NCBI GenBank assembly: GCA_947579605.1
Contig: OX388306.1
Location: 4,464,001 to 4,528,000 of the forward strand
Reading direction: 5' to 3'
DNA from: Athripsodes cinereus
Lineage: Eukaryota; Arthropoda; Insecta; Trichoptera; Leptoceridae
DNA length: 64,000 nt
The notes below the pieces were generated by a model that was not told the origin of the DNA, searched no databases, and saw only the letters and a program-made list of their open reading frames with translations. How positions within the stretch are numbered: position 1 is the first letter of the stretch; each line of letters begins with the position of its first letter. Below are positions 20,263 through 31,458 of this stretch, piece by piece. Made by a program: the position numbers and the translations under genes.

Positions 20263-21455
20263 AGTTTTTTTTTAGTATATTTAAATTGACTTAGTAGTCG
20301 GAGATACCAACACTGGTATAGTGGTATTAAGCTAGAGAGAATTAAAATTTTAATAAATCGTCACCTAAACGGATAAATAGGAGTCCTTGGACTCCTGCAA
20401 TATCCGAGAAATAAAGTTATTTCAACAAAGTAGAAATAATGCATGGTTGTGTATGTTTGTTTTTCTGTCGGATGATTCATTCAGCGTCGTTTGATTGAGT
20501 ATTCATCTCAAGGGTCCATCCATCCATCGAAAAACAGTGTTGGGAGAACTCTTGGATGTCGTTATAGATTGTTTTTTACGAAGGTCCTAAAGGTTCCAGA
20601 TGACGGATTCTGCGACACCAAAACCCTGAAATAGAAGTAGGATTTGTTTGCTCTCGGACTTTTGATCTCATCCAGCATATTAATGGATGTCTTTGATGTG
20701 TATAGTATAGCGTAAAATACAAATTGTCGGATACAATACTTTTGAAATTTTAAAGTAAAGCTTACATTTTCGACATATTATTCCATTATAAGAGATAAAG
20801 AAATTAAATAATACTTTGTTAAAACCATTTTGTATTTTATTTTATCTTAAAAAGAGAAAAAAAACGAATAGCCTTGACCCCGTATTTATGATTTCAAATT
20901 TCTGCTTCGTGACTAAAACGTGATAAATTGAACTTGTAACAATATTTTTTTCGAGTAACAACGGGGAAAGTTTCAACACACGAAAGCCTCAGTTATCACG
21001 AAATCAATATCAATATTTTAAAACGAAAAACGACAGCAAAAATTTATATTATATATTGTATAATTTATATTTTATTTTGTTTAATGAACGCTGTCTTAAA
21101 CAACAAAGAACTTTGGATCAATGTCAATAATATTTATTATTATTTTCATGTTTTAAGTTTTCATTCACAAAAAAGCTTTCGTGATAAACTTGCAGAGTCA
21201 GAAATAATCAGCAGCTTTAAAGTAACGTTTCTGTCATGTTTTTTCTATTATATAGTAATTTACTTTTATATCGTTATTTCACGGTCAAATCGTTTTACGT
21301 ATAGGTACAAACTATTACAGTTTGGGCAAAATTATATAGGTAAATCAAGCCTTTCAAATCAAATCAAGACTCGCTCTTTGTATTGTATTTAATTCATGTA
21401 TTTAATATTATGAAGTGATGAATGTACAGTAACATTTAGAATGGATAATTTTACG
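20263..21455. other. Spacer with one small palindrome
   Basis: AGGAGTCCTTGGACTCCT at 20379-20396 is a perfect inverted repeat with a 2-nt centre. The 102-codon frame at 21084-21392 has AT-driven composition and no recognisable domain. Nothing else seen. Confidence 0.45.
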
Positions 21456-21570
21456 TGTTCACTGTGTCGGTGTTAAGGTAGTAGAATTGACAATGTCCTC
21501 ATAAGACGAAAGACGTCTCTCTCACAAAATATAATCTTTAGTAGAATAAAACACCTGTTTTATTTTTTCA
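21456..21570 (+). repeat. Family F repeat
   Basis: CACTGTGTCGGTGTTAAGGT, GACAATGTCCTCATAAGACG, AAAGACGTCTCTCTCAC and GTAGAATAAAACACCTGTTT, in the same order as at 16541 and 26495. The AGACGTCT core is the family hallmark. Confidence 0.6.
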
Positions 21571-21984
21571 ATTTTACGTGTCTTTTTATGTGTTATTTTA
21601 CTAATACCTGTCATTTGCACTCGAAATTTTACAAAGGAGATTAGGAGGCCTTTTCTTTACACAGGATTTTATTACTTTTTATTCCATATTCCACCGGTCA
21701 TTAAACGTAAGTTAATTAATAAGCGAACCATATATAAAAACAACTAGAAGACCTCTCTTCACCAAAAGTAAGCAAACAAATTTTAACCGAAGCTTTTTAT
21801 AATAAAAGCTTATGTTGCATGTAAAAAAACTGAGCTTTAGTTAAAAGTGAATTTCTAATCGAGAATAAGTTTACCACTCTTTTTAGTTTTCACAAGTTTT
21901 CGAGTGCCCTGCAAAAAGCACGTGTTTATATTTTGATTCAGTATGAAGTATGCGACCTACATATAACGAATGTTTTTACATTAA
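21571..21984. other. AT-rich spacer
   Basis: Nothing recognised. Confidence 0.5.
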
Positions 21985-22075
21985 TCGGCACAGAAAGGAC
22001 GATTTTATTCTTAATTACATGAAGTTTCTTCGTTGACTACCCCACTTAAGGAAAATTTCGTAATAGTGTTTATGA
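21985..22075 (-). repeat. Family B fragment
   Basis: GACTACCCCACTTAAGGAAA then TTTCGTAATAGTG is the B left end in reverse. Confidence 0.4.
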
Positions 22076-22371
22076 ATGAATAAGCTAAAAGATTAGCACA
22101 ATTTTAACCGACATTATTTGAAAAAATTTCACTTATCAGTTGTTGATCGTTAACAACTTTAGTACATACATACTACAGATTATATACATACTACAGCATA
22201 TTGTTACAATATTAAGTAGTAATTTTGTGACCAATTTACACCACATGTTACAGGCTATTATCAACAGAGCGACCCGCTATGTGAATTACCTCCTGAGGTT
22301 TTTATGTTATCCTGGTATTCACGGTCGCTGATATTTTTTTGTTTTGTTTCTTTTTGTTTTTATAACTGATA

Positions 22372-22590
22372 TCTCACTCTTTTCCGTAAGTTTTTGAATA
22401 TATGATACTGTAAAAGGCGGGTGTTCAAAAAATTTAAGTTATTTTACTTGTTAAACTCAGTGATGAGGTTTTCTACCAATTCTGAATTACTTTGCGATGG
22501 AGAGGACAGTTTGCATGTTTATTACATCCAGCTGATCTGCTGAATACCCCGCCTATGGGATATGCCACGATGGTACAGTAGTAACAGCAG
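22372..22590 (-). repeat. Family B repeat, near full length
   Basis: The reverse B order is intact: TCTCACTCTTTTCCGTAAGT, CTGTAAAAGGCGGGTGTTC, CTCAGTGATGAGGTTTTC, GAGGACAGTTTGCATGTTTA and GGGATATGCCACGATGGTAC. Confidence 0.65.
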
Positions 22591-22599
22591 AAGTATTTA

Positions 22600-22835
22600 T
22601 TTATTTATTTTTTACAATACATTGATTACAAACAATTGATAAAGAAAAACATTCAAATCAAAAATAATCAATATACAGAAATTATCGTGTATTGAGTGAG
22701 AGATGTCTACATGCGTGTATGAAAAATTGTAAGAATGTTGAAAAAGCGATGTAAACATAATATGTAAATCATATAGTGTTCAGTTTTCTCTGCCTGCCCC
22801 ATTTTGAATGCGGCGTGAAGCTAGCAGCATATTTA
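22600..22835. pseudogene. Two abutting LINE scraps
   Basis: 22600-22660 (ATTGATTACAAACAATTG) resembles the antisense 3' tail seen at 603. 22690-22832 is a plus-strand scrap of the C-terminal region ending at TTCTCTGCCTGCCCCATTTT and CGGCGTGAAG. Both are strongly decayed. Confidence 0.45.
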
Positions 22836-22839
22836 TTTT

Positions 22840-22972
22840 ATTTATTCGAAAGGAACAAATTTAATAGTCAACACACCAAGTCTAACAACAATATAAGACC
22901 ACAAAAGTCCTATTTTATTACCATGGTATAAAAATTCAAAGCAATTTTCACAAAACAAACATAAATAAAACC

Positions 22973-23003
<31 letters not shown>

Positions 23004-23110
23004 GTTTAATCACAAATATCACTTACAATAATCGTACAATAAAATAGTACATTTATTTATCCTAATACAATTACTCCCCAAAATTGAGCGTTGCTCGTGC
23101 TTTGGGGAGA
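22840..23110 (-). repeat. LINE-like 3' tail with (TAA)n and hairpin
   Basis: A (TAA)n tract at 22973-23003 lies beside AT-rich sequence. CTCCCCAAA at 23073-23081 pairs with TTTGGGGAG at 23101-23109. The structure is like a LINE 3' untranslated region. The family is not named. Confidence 0.35.
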
Positions 23111-23696
23111 GATTAACAATAATAACGGAAATTAAGGAAGGAAGGAAATATAGAAGTAAAGTTCCCCTAGAACTTAGTTTAAACGACTTTTCAAATATAT
23201 TTCCCGTTTAACTTATTTTGTATTTTGTTAAATGAAAAACGTCACATATAGCAATTTACATAACTACGTTCATACAGAGATACGAGTGGGAAAAAGTCCC
23301 TGAATATCGCAGGTTTACTAATTATAACTTTTGGGAAAACACAAAGGTGTTGAATTTTTAAAACTTTAATTACAACAGATATTACGATCCGACCTACACA
23401 GTTTTATTACAACACTAAACCAAGAATAAAAATGGTATTTATTATTTTTATGATAATAAAAATTTAATTATTACCCGTTTAAATCGATTCCGAATGACTC
23501 GCGTGGAAATTTGAGAAAGGCTTTTTATTTCATTTTTTCATCATTTGTCTTTTAACTCTAGATTTTTATGTAAAAATAATTGAAGTTCTATGAAACTCAA
23601 ATGAATTCAAACACATATTATGCCTTGATATTTTTTTAACTAAGTATTTATTTATAAATTTGATTTATACTAATATTTTGTTTTATTCCATTTCAG
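23111..23696. other. AT-rich spacer, possible intron
   Basis: Ends in TTTTATTCCATTTCAG, a strong splice acceptor for the microexon that follows. Confidence 0.4.
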
Positions 23697-23733
23697 ATTC
23701 TCCATCGAGACTTTCCTGAAAAAGTAACTGAAA
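23697..23733 (+). CDS. Candidate 37-nt microexon
   Basis: It is bounded by a pyrimidine-rich acceptor (TTTTATTCCATTTCAG) and a consensus donor (GTAAGTAAG). Frame 0 is open and reads ILHRDFPEKVTE with one base left over. The other two frames contain stops (TAA and TGA). That leaves a phase-1 donor, which fits the phase of one open frame in the exon at 56984-57271, 33 kb downstream. A phase match alone occurs one time in three by chance. No protein family is recognised. Confidence 0.45.
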
Positions 23734-24394
23734 GTAAGTAAGAACATCATCGAATTAATCATTCAAATTCAATCGATATAAAAAGCTATTTCTTTCCACT
23801 TTGCTCTTTATAACTGAAAGGTTTAGTTTCAAGAGAAATACACTTTTATCGGAGTTTTGTTAATTATTAAAGATCTTACTTTCGGCGTTTGTATATTTTG
23901 ATATAAAACGATTGAATTCAAATATTTGAAACATCGATTATTATATACTCGTAGGAATAAAATTTCATTTTAATCACTCATAAAAATACGGCTTACGCCT
24001 TTTTACAATCAACATGAACAAGAAAATCATACAGTCTTCAATATTTGTGAAAAACAAAACAATTTAAAACAAAAACAAGCAAACATAACTACGAACATAA
24101 GAACTCTATCTACAAATACATACTCGTATATGGAAACATTTGTAATATTAGCTCAGGTACATGGTATTTATATGCATGTAAATATGGAAATAAATACGTA
24201 GGTTTTGAGTTGATGTTTTTAGCAAAATAACATAATCAAGAGATAAACAATCGGTAAAATAATAAAAAATAATGTAAAATTTATATATCTTCTGTTTCTT
24301 ATCTATTCATATCACCAAAATATTTCGCAAAATTTAAGTTACCAACGAGCTGACGATAGATAATAATAATTATAGGATTAGTTTATTTCACAGT
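23734..24394. other. AT-rich spacer, possible intron
   Basis: ATACGGCTTACGCCTTTTTACA near 23985 (quoted as ACGGCTTACGCC) is a LINE-tail motif also present at 39765. Nothing else recognised. Confidence 0.4.
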
Positions 24395-24570
24395 GCCATA
24401 AAAATAAAACATTCAGTATTGGTGGCATAGTTCATCACTGAATGAAAGATGACAAATGTCTTGAAGGATAAATGTAACTTTTGGTTCAAATAATAATATC
24501 CAACTCATTCGGAAAATTATAACACAAACTTTCAGTGTCAACGTACGTGAAAAAGTGCGGAGCAATGAAT
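24395..24570 (+). repeat. Family B repeat
   Basis: ACATTCAGTATTGGTGGCAT, TTCATCACTGAATGAAAGAT, and after a gap GTGAAAAAGTGCGGAGCAAT and TTGCCCTGTGG. The middle hairpin part is replaced by other sequence. Confidence 0.5.
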
Positions 24571-24589
24571 CAAACTTTTGCCCTGTGGA

Positions 24590-24755
24590 AATAATATTAC
24601 ACCACCTGTAAACCCGGCTTAATTCGGAGATTGAAATTGATAATTTATTAAATATTAGAGAAATCTCTATTTTTGTTGAGTTTAGAAGAGCGTGTTATGG
24701 TTGGGTGTCGGATCTTCCTCTGGAGAGAATGCAAGATATTTTGGGATTTGTTCCG
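24590..24755 (+). pseudogene. Unidentified coding remnant
   Basis: The plus strand is open for about 45 codons after a TAA, includes EFRRACYGWVSDLPLERMQD and ends at TGA after ILGFVP. Residue composition is protein-like compared with the surroundings. It could be the end of a transposon ORF or an old exon. No acceptor is obvious and no family recognised. Confidence 0.3.
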
Positions 24756-25745
24756 TGATTTGTGTTGTGTTTTGTTTTGTGTGGGATGATCTACGTGTGT
24801 TAATATGTGGTGTGGGATTTGTGATGTGTATGATTGAGAGAAATGTTGTTTATTTTATACATATGAAGAAATTGTTTATTTGTTTATTATGTCATGTACG
24901 GATAGTTTACAGTGCAGTATTTTCTTGTTATGAATGTGATTGTGTATATGTAGGAGATGAATGCTTTTTGTGATTGTGTATATTTTTTGTATATGATTGA
25001 TATGTTTGTGAGATGTTTGCCCTTGTTTTATCTACCTAGTTGGGCAGCATTAATACAAATTTGTTCGACTCCAGGAAAGTACGTTGAACACTTGTTTAAT
25101 AAAAGTTTTATCAAATTTCTCCAAATCACAAAAATTTGTAATAGAAAGTTTCGAAACTCTGTACCTATTATAATGTTGTTTACTATTTTCATAGACTGAT
25201 TATCAACTTATTTCGTTACGTTTTAAAAAAAATAACTAGAAAATAATTTTATTAGTTCAAAAAACACAGCATTACACAAAATTCCATGTTAAAAGCTTAT
25301 TTTCCCTTGTTGCATATAAAGATATAGATGATAAATGTGGACACATAAACAAATAAACATGCATACACACGAACCAGCTAACATTATTATACCTACCTTA
25401 ATAATTTCAGGTATTTGCTGAAAAAAATGTCCACATTGACAAATGTCGTAATCTAACGATCGCCATTTTGCGTTTTCATTCGTCGTAAATCAAAAGCACG
25501 TAGTTAGTAGCTAAATATAACTAATAATAATAAAAAAAATACTTATTATAAATTATGAATTTACCTTAATCTTTGAAAATAAGCTTACGAGTCATAAATT
25601 TCAGTGAAAGTTTTCAGGTTCACCTTTGAAAGTATGTAATAGAGCTTAAAGCTACTAAAATAGAAACTAGAAACATAGACGATGTAATCTATTTATAAGA
25701 ATCAACTTTTATTAAAGTGAATTAAAAAAGTTTTTTTCTAACATA
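24756..25745. other. G/T-skewed then AT-rich spacer
   Basis: 24756-25060 is strikingly rich in TGT/TTG words on the plus strand. This skew creates the long open frames there (93 and 80 codons), which I do not call genes. The rest is plain AT-rich DNA. Confidence 0.45.
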
Positions 25746-26223
25746 ACATGTATGGACAATTCACACAGACCGAGCTAGTTCCAAACTAAGAAATAATAAT
25801 AATAATAATATTTATTTGTCAAAAATATTCACAGAAACATATGTAGTTACATAAATTTATTAAACATTGCACTAAATATATTTAAATCACCCTTAAAAAG
25901 ACAAGTCTTGTGTAAAGGGGGATAAATTCCCTGAAACGATATAGTATACTTAAATTAAACAATTTTCCAGTTTAATACATACTTTAAAAGTTTTTCTTTT
26001 TAATTGCTCGAAGATTCTTATAACACTTATTACATCTTTATTAATTACACATTCAATATATACGCATTTAGTTACACTTTATTTATATTTTTAATTACAC
26101 ACACAGATATATTCAATATACATAACAACACCAGAAACTACACACCACCAGGAACCACGTCAACATTTATGTGTTTCACCATTTCTTTCAATGAATCTTG
26201 TATTATGGGTACTAACATAATGA
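25746..26223 (-). mobile_element. SINE-2 fragment split by a 399-bp insertion
   Basis: ACATGTATGGACAATTCACA to AACTAAG (25746-25791) is the SINE-2 tail end. ATGAATCTTGTATTATGGGT (from 26191) continues it exactly where it left off. The insert (25792-26190) starts with an (AAT)n run. On the minus strand this is a 3' tail preceded by AATAAATATT, so it is probably a retroposon. Its identity is unknown. Confidence 0.65.
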
Positions 26224-26494
26224 TTTGAAATATAACAATGGATTACTTTCACTATGAGTTATACTTAACTCAGAGGCTAGACTTTTGATTGAATTGACGT
26301 AATTTTTTTAAAACTCTAACTGAATTTATGTAAAAAAAAACAAAATTTTAAATTCTTCTATTTTAAATTATATAGTGACCTGGTTTAAGTTTAAAAACTC
26401 ATTGTCATACAAATTTTACTACATGCTGTGTTGTTAATTAAGCTAAATCACTACACTACTAAGGATAGTTAAACCATTTTTCTTTTTTTTTATT
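26224..26494. other. AT-rich spacer
   Basis: Nothing recognised. Confidence 0.5.
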
Positions 26495-26645
26495 TAAAGT
26501 ATTCCTACACAAATAGTATTATTTCATATTTGGATTAATTCAAATAAGTGTTTCGTTCTCCTATAGATAATGTCATGAGAAGTCAAAAGACGTCTCTTTC
26601 GCGTTGTTGAATCTGTTGTAGAACAAAACATTTTTTTCAATTTAT
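26495..26645 (+). repeat. Family F repeat, degenerate
   Basis: GATAATGTCATGAGAAGTCA, AAAGACGTCTCTTTCGCG and GTAGAACAAAACA match the F order. Confidence 0.5.
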
Positions 26646-26650
26646 ACTAT

Positions 26651-27129
26651 TAAACCTTTTTTTGACATAAATTACACAAAGTTTGTGCTATTAAAGATAT
26701 GATATAATTTTCTCCTTTATAGTGATAAAAAAAATCGTTCTAAAAATAGAGCAATAAATTAGTAGTTTTTGAAGTTGTATTACATAATTTTTTTATTGCT
26801 TATTCGGTGGCACGCTCTAATATAACACAAAAGCTCTGTCATAAAGCCCTAACTAATGAAGGCTATTTAGTACTATTCTTCAATCAGTAACTAATAGCGC
26901 CAGATGATTACTGTTGCTAAGCTTTGAACCAACGTTGGTATTTTAGTAAAAAGCTCCATAACTCGTAAATTTTTATAATACTTTTATAACGTTGACTAAT
27001 GCCCAGCTTTTTCGTATAAATAACATTTTTAAACAAATGTGGTAATATGCGGAATGATGGTAATTTTAAGAATGTTACGTTGAAAGCTAATAGCGAAAAG
27101 AAATTGCTAAAATTTTGTAGTATAAATAC
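26651..27129. other. AT-rich spacer
   Basis: Nothing recognised. Confidence 0.5.
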
Positions 27130-27272
27130 TTTTTTTCATTTTCTTATTCTTTACTGTACATTGATTAAAAACAGTTTCATATAGAAATGCCTTCAGATTC
27201 AATACAATCAATAATGTACAGAGGGTTTTTATGTTGTAAAGGCGCGATCTCTTCAGACTTACTCAAATCTCT
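27130..27272 (-). repeat. LINE 3' tail fragment
   Basis: TTCTTTACTGTACATTGATT, later AATGTACAGAGGGTTTTTA and AAGGCGCGATCTCTTCAGA, match the tail at 603-735 in the same orientation. Confidence 0.5.
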
Positions 27273-27352
27273 GCTTTATTAGCTTCTTTTGTCAGTAAAA
27301 GAACAAAAAAAATAATCCAGATATTTTAGAGACATCGCTTTAAAGACATTAA

Positions 27353-27490
27353 CATCTTCAGTTCATCGATGAGATATGCCGCCCATCATGAATGACTTAA
27401 CTTTTATTGGTACAGTGAGGACGATTTGCATGTTTATAAGAAACAGTTACTCCGGTGGTTACCCCACTTGTGGGGGATGCTGTGATGAGA
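27353..27490 (-). repeat. Family B repeat, left two-thirds
   Basis: Reverse B order: TCATCGATGAGATATGCCGC, CATCATGAATGACTTAAC, AGGACGATTTGCATGTTTAT, GTTACCCCACTTGTGGGGGA. Confidence 0.65.
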
Positions 27491-28491
27491 TGTATTGCTA
27501 ATTTTAATATTTCGAAAGATTATTTTAAAATTAAGAACACTGTTTGATCCCAATGTGAGAATTCGCTCCTTAAACCTCACCACTACTTTTGCTCCTGAAC
27601 CCACCCCTGAATCTATTACCCCCACCCTCCATACACCCCCTACCTACTCCTCTTATAGATTTTTAATTATTATGTATATTTTGATTATAAATTTAGTGTT
27701 AATTTGTTACTGAGAATGACTACATTATAGTTAAATGAATTGCTAATCGTAGTTAATTGAATTTCTGAATTTTTTATTTGAAATTATGTAATTGTCTTAT
27801 TTGTTTAATTATTTATAATCAGTCGGTTTAACGTACCACATTTATAGTATTTACATTTTTAAATTCTTAATTTATTTCTTAATTTTACGATGTGTTATGT
27901 GAATTTGCATTGTATAATTATATATTTTTTGAAGTTTTTCTTTTATTAAAAAATGTTAAACGCTTGCGCCTTATACACCTGAAAAAAAAAGTCGTGTTAA
28001 CATATAAACAATTCTTATACTCTTACATTGAAATTAATTAGTGTTCTTATTTTTATAACAATATTATATTGTGCATTTCTACAAACTAGAAAATATAGAA
28101 AATTATTTATTATTTCGATTACAAAACATACCTTTGATTAAAACTTTCAGAATATCGTCTTATATTGAAGTATGACGAAGCTTCGCGTATGTTTGATAAT
28201 AAACAAAACTTAATGTTATTCTATCGAGTGTTTGACATTCCACTCACGTTGTTATTGTTGAATTGAAGATATATTTTGAAGGAGGCAGACACTTCGTCTA
28301 TTTGAGTCATACATCGTATAAGGAAACCAAATATTGTCAGAGACGTGTAATGCTTATATTATTTTTTTCTTTCAATAATTTCATTCAGAAAATAAGTATG
28401 AAAAAGATATGTAGTTCGTGTGCCGCGGATAGAAGACAATTGCCGTGACCAAGAATAAAATTAGAAATAATTTACAACTGATTTCTTCACT
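27491..28491. other. AT-rich spacer
   Basis: A short C-rich patch at 27595-27645. Nothing else recognised. Confidence 0.5.
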
Positions 28492-28572
28492 GGCGCCCTT
28501 GAGACGGTCTAGGGACTGTTAAACGGCGTCAAAAATAAAATAAAATCATCCAAAATCATCATCATCATCAGG
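28492..28572 (+). pseudogene. LINE (CR1/L2-like) last 80 bp
   Basis: GGCGCCCTTGAGACGGTCTA, GGACTGTTAAACGGCGTCAA, then AATAAAATCATCC and (ATC)n. Same family as 11584-11870, in the plus orientation, reduced to the stop codon region and tail. Confidence 0.65.
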
Positions 28573-28639
28573 ACAGAAGTTACAGAGAGAAAAGCATTTT
28601 ATTTGTGCAATATTTTTATAATTCAAAATAATTTAGGCT

Positions 28640-28800
28640 ATCATTCATCAATAGATCACGAGGGAGACGTCTTTCGACTTATTAGGTCATAATCAATCTA
28701 ATTTGCATCTTCATTATAAATATGATTGATAATAACCTGATAAGTCGAAAGACGTGTATTTCGTGATCAACTATTTTTAGTAGAAAGAAACACTTGTTTC
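28640..28800. mobile_element. Family F fold-back element
   Basis: The arm from 28652 (GATCACGAGGGAGACGTCTT) pairs with its mirror ending at 28770 (AAGACGTGTATTTCGTGATC) over about 50 bp, including GTCTTTCGACTTAT / ATAAGTCGAAAGAC. The F tail GTAGAAAGAAACACTTGTTT follows. It suggests family F is a palindromic MITE. Confidence 0.6.
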
Positions 28801-29867
28801 AAATAATATTGTTCATGGACATGGACGAAAGGGATCATTTAAGCCAACCTAAAGCCAATTCGAAAGATTCGGCATGTTTTCACTTCTTTCGATTAGGTCA
28901 TGCACATTGTTACATTGTGTACGCATGGTTCATCAATCGAGATGCCTGTTTTTTGTCATCTGCGTATTAAGCCCAGTAAAACCAAAAAAAAAAACTCATT
29001 TAAACAATTTTTTTTAATTACAAAAAAATATTTTTGTTTAACAATAAACTTGGAAAACAAGTAATTAATTATCGTTAAGATACCAGAAAATTTAATGATT
29101 GCATGTATATCTTATTTTATTTACCCTTTAGTGTACAATTATTTTATAACTTTGTAATTATGTACGCTCCTTATTGTGCAATAAAGTTTATTATTATAAT
29201 TTTTATTATTATCATAGCAAAAAGTTGAAAAGAGGACAGTAAAATTATCTTTCTTAACAATATTATGACTCCGATATCATATTATTATAGAAACCTGAGA
29301 TAATATAACCTTCCAGATCTTCTGGAACTAAGACAAAAGAAAACATTAAATTTTAATGTTTAACGTTAACCACCCTAAAAAATAGCATGACTATCATACT
29401 AACTAGATCATATTCATAAAGCTCTGTCAAACGCAGTAAGCTTTCAACTGATCAACTTAGAAAATTTGAAGCTTAAACTTCAGGTATGTCATTGAGGTAT
29501 TTCTATCATCTTCCTTATCATTCTGTACTACTACGTTATGCAGACAACTTTCATCTGTAGATCCAAGTTTTCACATATTACTTGCGTTATTATTCATATA
29601 AAATGTTATCCTTTATTCAAACGACAGAACCGCAAGCTTGCAGTAGTTTAAAGGAAACTTTTACTCCCTCTGGGATAAACGTTGCTAAGAAGAACGTTTT
29701 GGATACCAAAGGGGTTACTTTTAACACGGTTCTAAACTAGAGTCATATCCGTTATCTTTAAAACATTAAATTAACGGTGATAATATTATCATTATGAATA
29801 ACTTTGTTTTGATTACCGTTTTGCAAACCCTTTACCGTCTTAAGAATGTTGGTGAACAACATATTGA
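28801..29867. other. AT-rich spacer
   Basis: No gene or repeat recognised in about 1 kb. Confidence 0.5.
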
Positions 29868-30080
29868 CATGCCAAAACAATTCACACAAATCGATCTAGT
29901 CCCAAATTAATGTTGTATCATAAGTACTCACCAGAAGACACACACACATAATATTATAAACAATGCAATAACATATTAAACCTAAACATCTTATACTCAG
30001 ACCCAAGATGATCTGAAAGTGGTCACTATTCATTTTGCTTTCGCCGGGAATCGGATCCGGGATCTCGTTACTCTAAATCC
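29868..30080 (-). mobile_element. SINE-2 copy, diverged
   Basis: ACAATTCACACAAATCGATC, CTAGTCCCAAATTAATGTTG, CAGACCCAAGATGATCTGAA and TCGCCGGGAATCGGATCCGG follow the SINE-2 order in reverse. The B box keeps one mismatch. Confidence 0.7.
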
Positions 30081-30134
30081 ATTATTTAAAAGAAACTCTA
30101 TAATTTAGTAGATGATATTTAAAAAAAAATCTAT

Positions 30135-30260
30135 CATATTTTATTCCATCACGGCTTCTTCCACAATGAGAGTGATCAATGGTCTATCTCTGATTATCAT
30201 TTCTTAAGTCATCCTATCCTGGCTGTAAAAGTAAGACATTCAATGTGAGTGAAATACCTA
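30135..30260 (+). repeat. Family B fragment
   Basis: TTCCATCACGGCTTCTTCCA and CACAATGAGAGTGATCAATG are the diverged left end of B. Confidence 0.35.
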
Positions 30261-30369
30261 GCTGCTGAATCGAATCAAATAAATATAATAATATGTCAAC
30301 GTGGTGGTTGACAAATAGCTGTCTTTGAAAGAAGCTCTGAAACTAACAGGCAAAACAGAAACTGCCTTT

Positions 30370-30568
30370 GGGTACAAACTCAAAGAAAGCAGGTTACCTG
30401 CTTTTCCATGCCTGCGTCTACCGTCGCTGATCGGCACAATAGAATGGTTACATGCATGTCAATGAACACGCACATAGTAAAAGTAGGAACGCCGATCGAC
30501 GATTTACTTTGCCGGCGACGATCGGCGCCGGTAGGCACAGGTAACCTGCTTTCTTTGTGTTTGCACCC
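30370..30568. mobile_element. 199-bp MITE
   Basis: GGGTACAAACTCAAAGAAAG at the left and CTTTCTTTGTGTTTGCACCC at the right are inverted with two mismatches. The match continues through CAGGTTACCTG. Flanks are TTT and TTA, perhaps an eroded 3-bp duplication. The centre is unusually GC-rich (GATCGGCGCCGG). Confidence 0.65.
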
Positions 30569-30662
30569 TTAGACCTTAAATTCTATAGGAAAGAAATGAA
30601 TATAATCATATTCTTCAAATTAATATCCATTATTGACTAAAACTGGTATCTTCCAAAAGCGA

Positions 30663-30945
30663 ACCGTCTTCGTTAATTATGTGGAGCGAATGTTCGGTGG
30701 AAATGCAAAGGGTGACACAGATGGTGTATTTATCTGTCTTTTTACACAGTATCGCAACTTATTTACACGCATTCTAATATCTACAACACTCCTCTCGCAT
30801 CTGCTCATTTTCCTGATATTCTCACTCTTCTCTCTATCTCGCAATCTTTTACCAATCATTCTTCTCAGCGATCGCATTTCTACAGCATTTATTCCACTTT
30901 TGTCCTTCTTTGATCATGCCCAAGTTTCATTCACATACGTAGGTA
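30663..30945 (-). pseudogene. LINE ORF C-terminal remnant
   Basis: The minus strand encodes MRSLRRMIGKRLRDREKSEN and RKMSRCERSVVDIRMRVNKL, the section just upstream of the LGHV...RGRPRTT block in this LINE family. The block itself is missing, replaced near 30745 by unrelated sequence. Confidence 0.65.
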
Positions 30946-31316
30946 AGTATCGGTACCAAAATGTTATTGTTAACCAGCATTTTTACCATGTTACTCATAC
31001 AAACAATGAATCGGAGTGCACTTTCTTAAGATACTAAATAGTTAAATTCTAGATTAATGCGGCGTCAGAGATAACCCCGCTGAGTACAGTTTAGTAATAT
31101 CAAGTAACTCCGTCCAATTTGTAATAGTACTGAATAATTTGTTTAAGTTAAGTTTTACAAATCAATTTGGATATCTAATAACTTCAATGCACTACACTTT
31201 AGAAGTTCACCTTTGCTTGTTACAAACTTGATTATCATTATACTCCTAATATCAATTACAAATGTTCATCAAAATCATTCAAACGTCTCAATTAGAGAAC
31301 CATTTTTTTACGTTCT

Positions 31317-31458
31317 GTAACATTGTCTGCAAACTAATCTCAACGCGTACGAATTGGTTTTAGGCTGACTTAATTGATCACTTTCAATGTCTATGGACAA
31401 CGTTTACCAATTCTGCCACTCTCAATTTCACGGTATAAGGTTCACCAATCAAGAAACA
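31317..31458 (+). repeat. Family G repeat
   Basis: ACGAATTGGTTTTAGGCTGA, CTATGGACAACGTTTACCAA, TTCTGCCACTCTCAATTTCA and AAGGTTCACCAATCAAGAAA recur at 51062, 52163 and 54758 in the same order and orientation. Confidence 0.55.

Noticed and set aside
21084..21392. 102-codon open frame as a gene
   Set aside because: Low-complexity AT-driven residues, no domain, no splice or promoter context.
24692..24973. 93-codon Cys/Val-rich open frame as a secreted protein
   Set aside because: The strand is strongly G/T-skewed, which alone yields Cys, Val, Phe and Leu codons. The start is only one of several in-frame options and there is no domain pattern.
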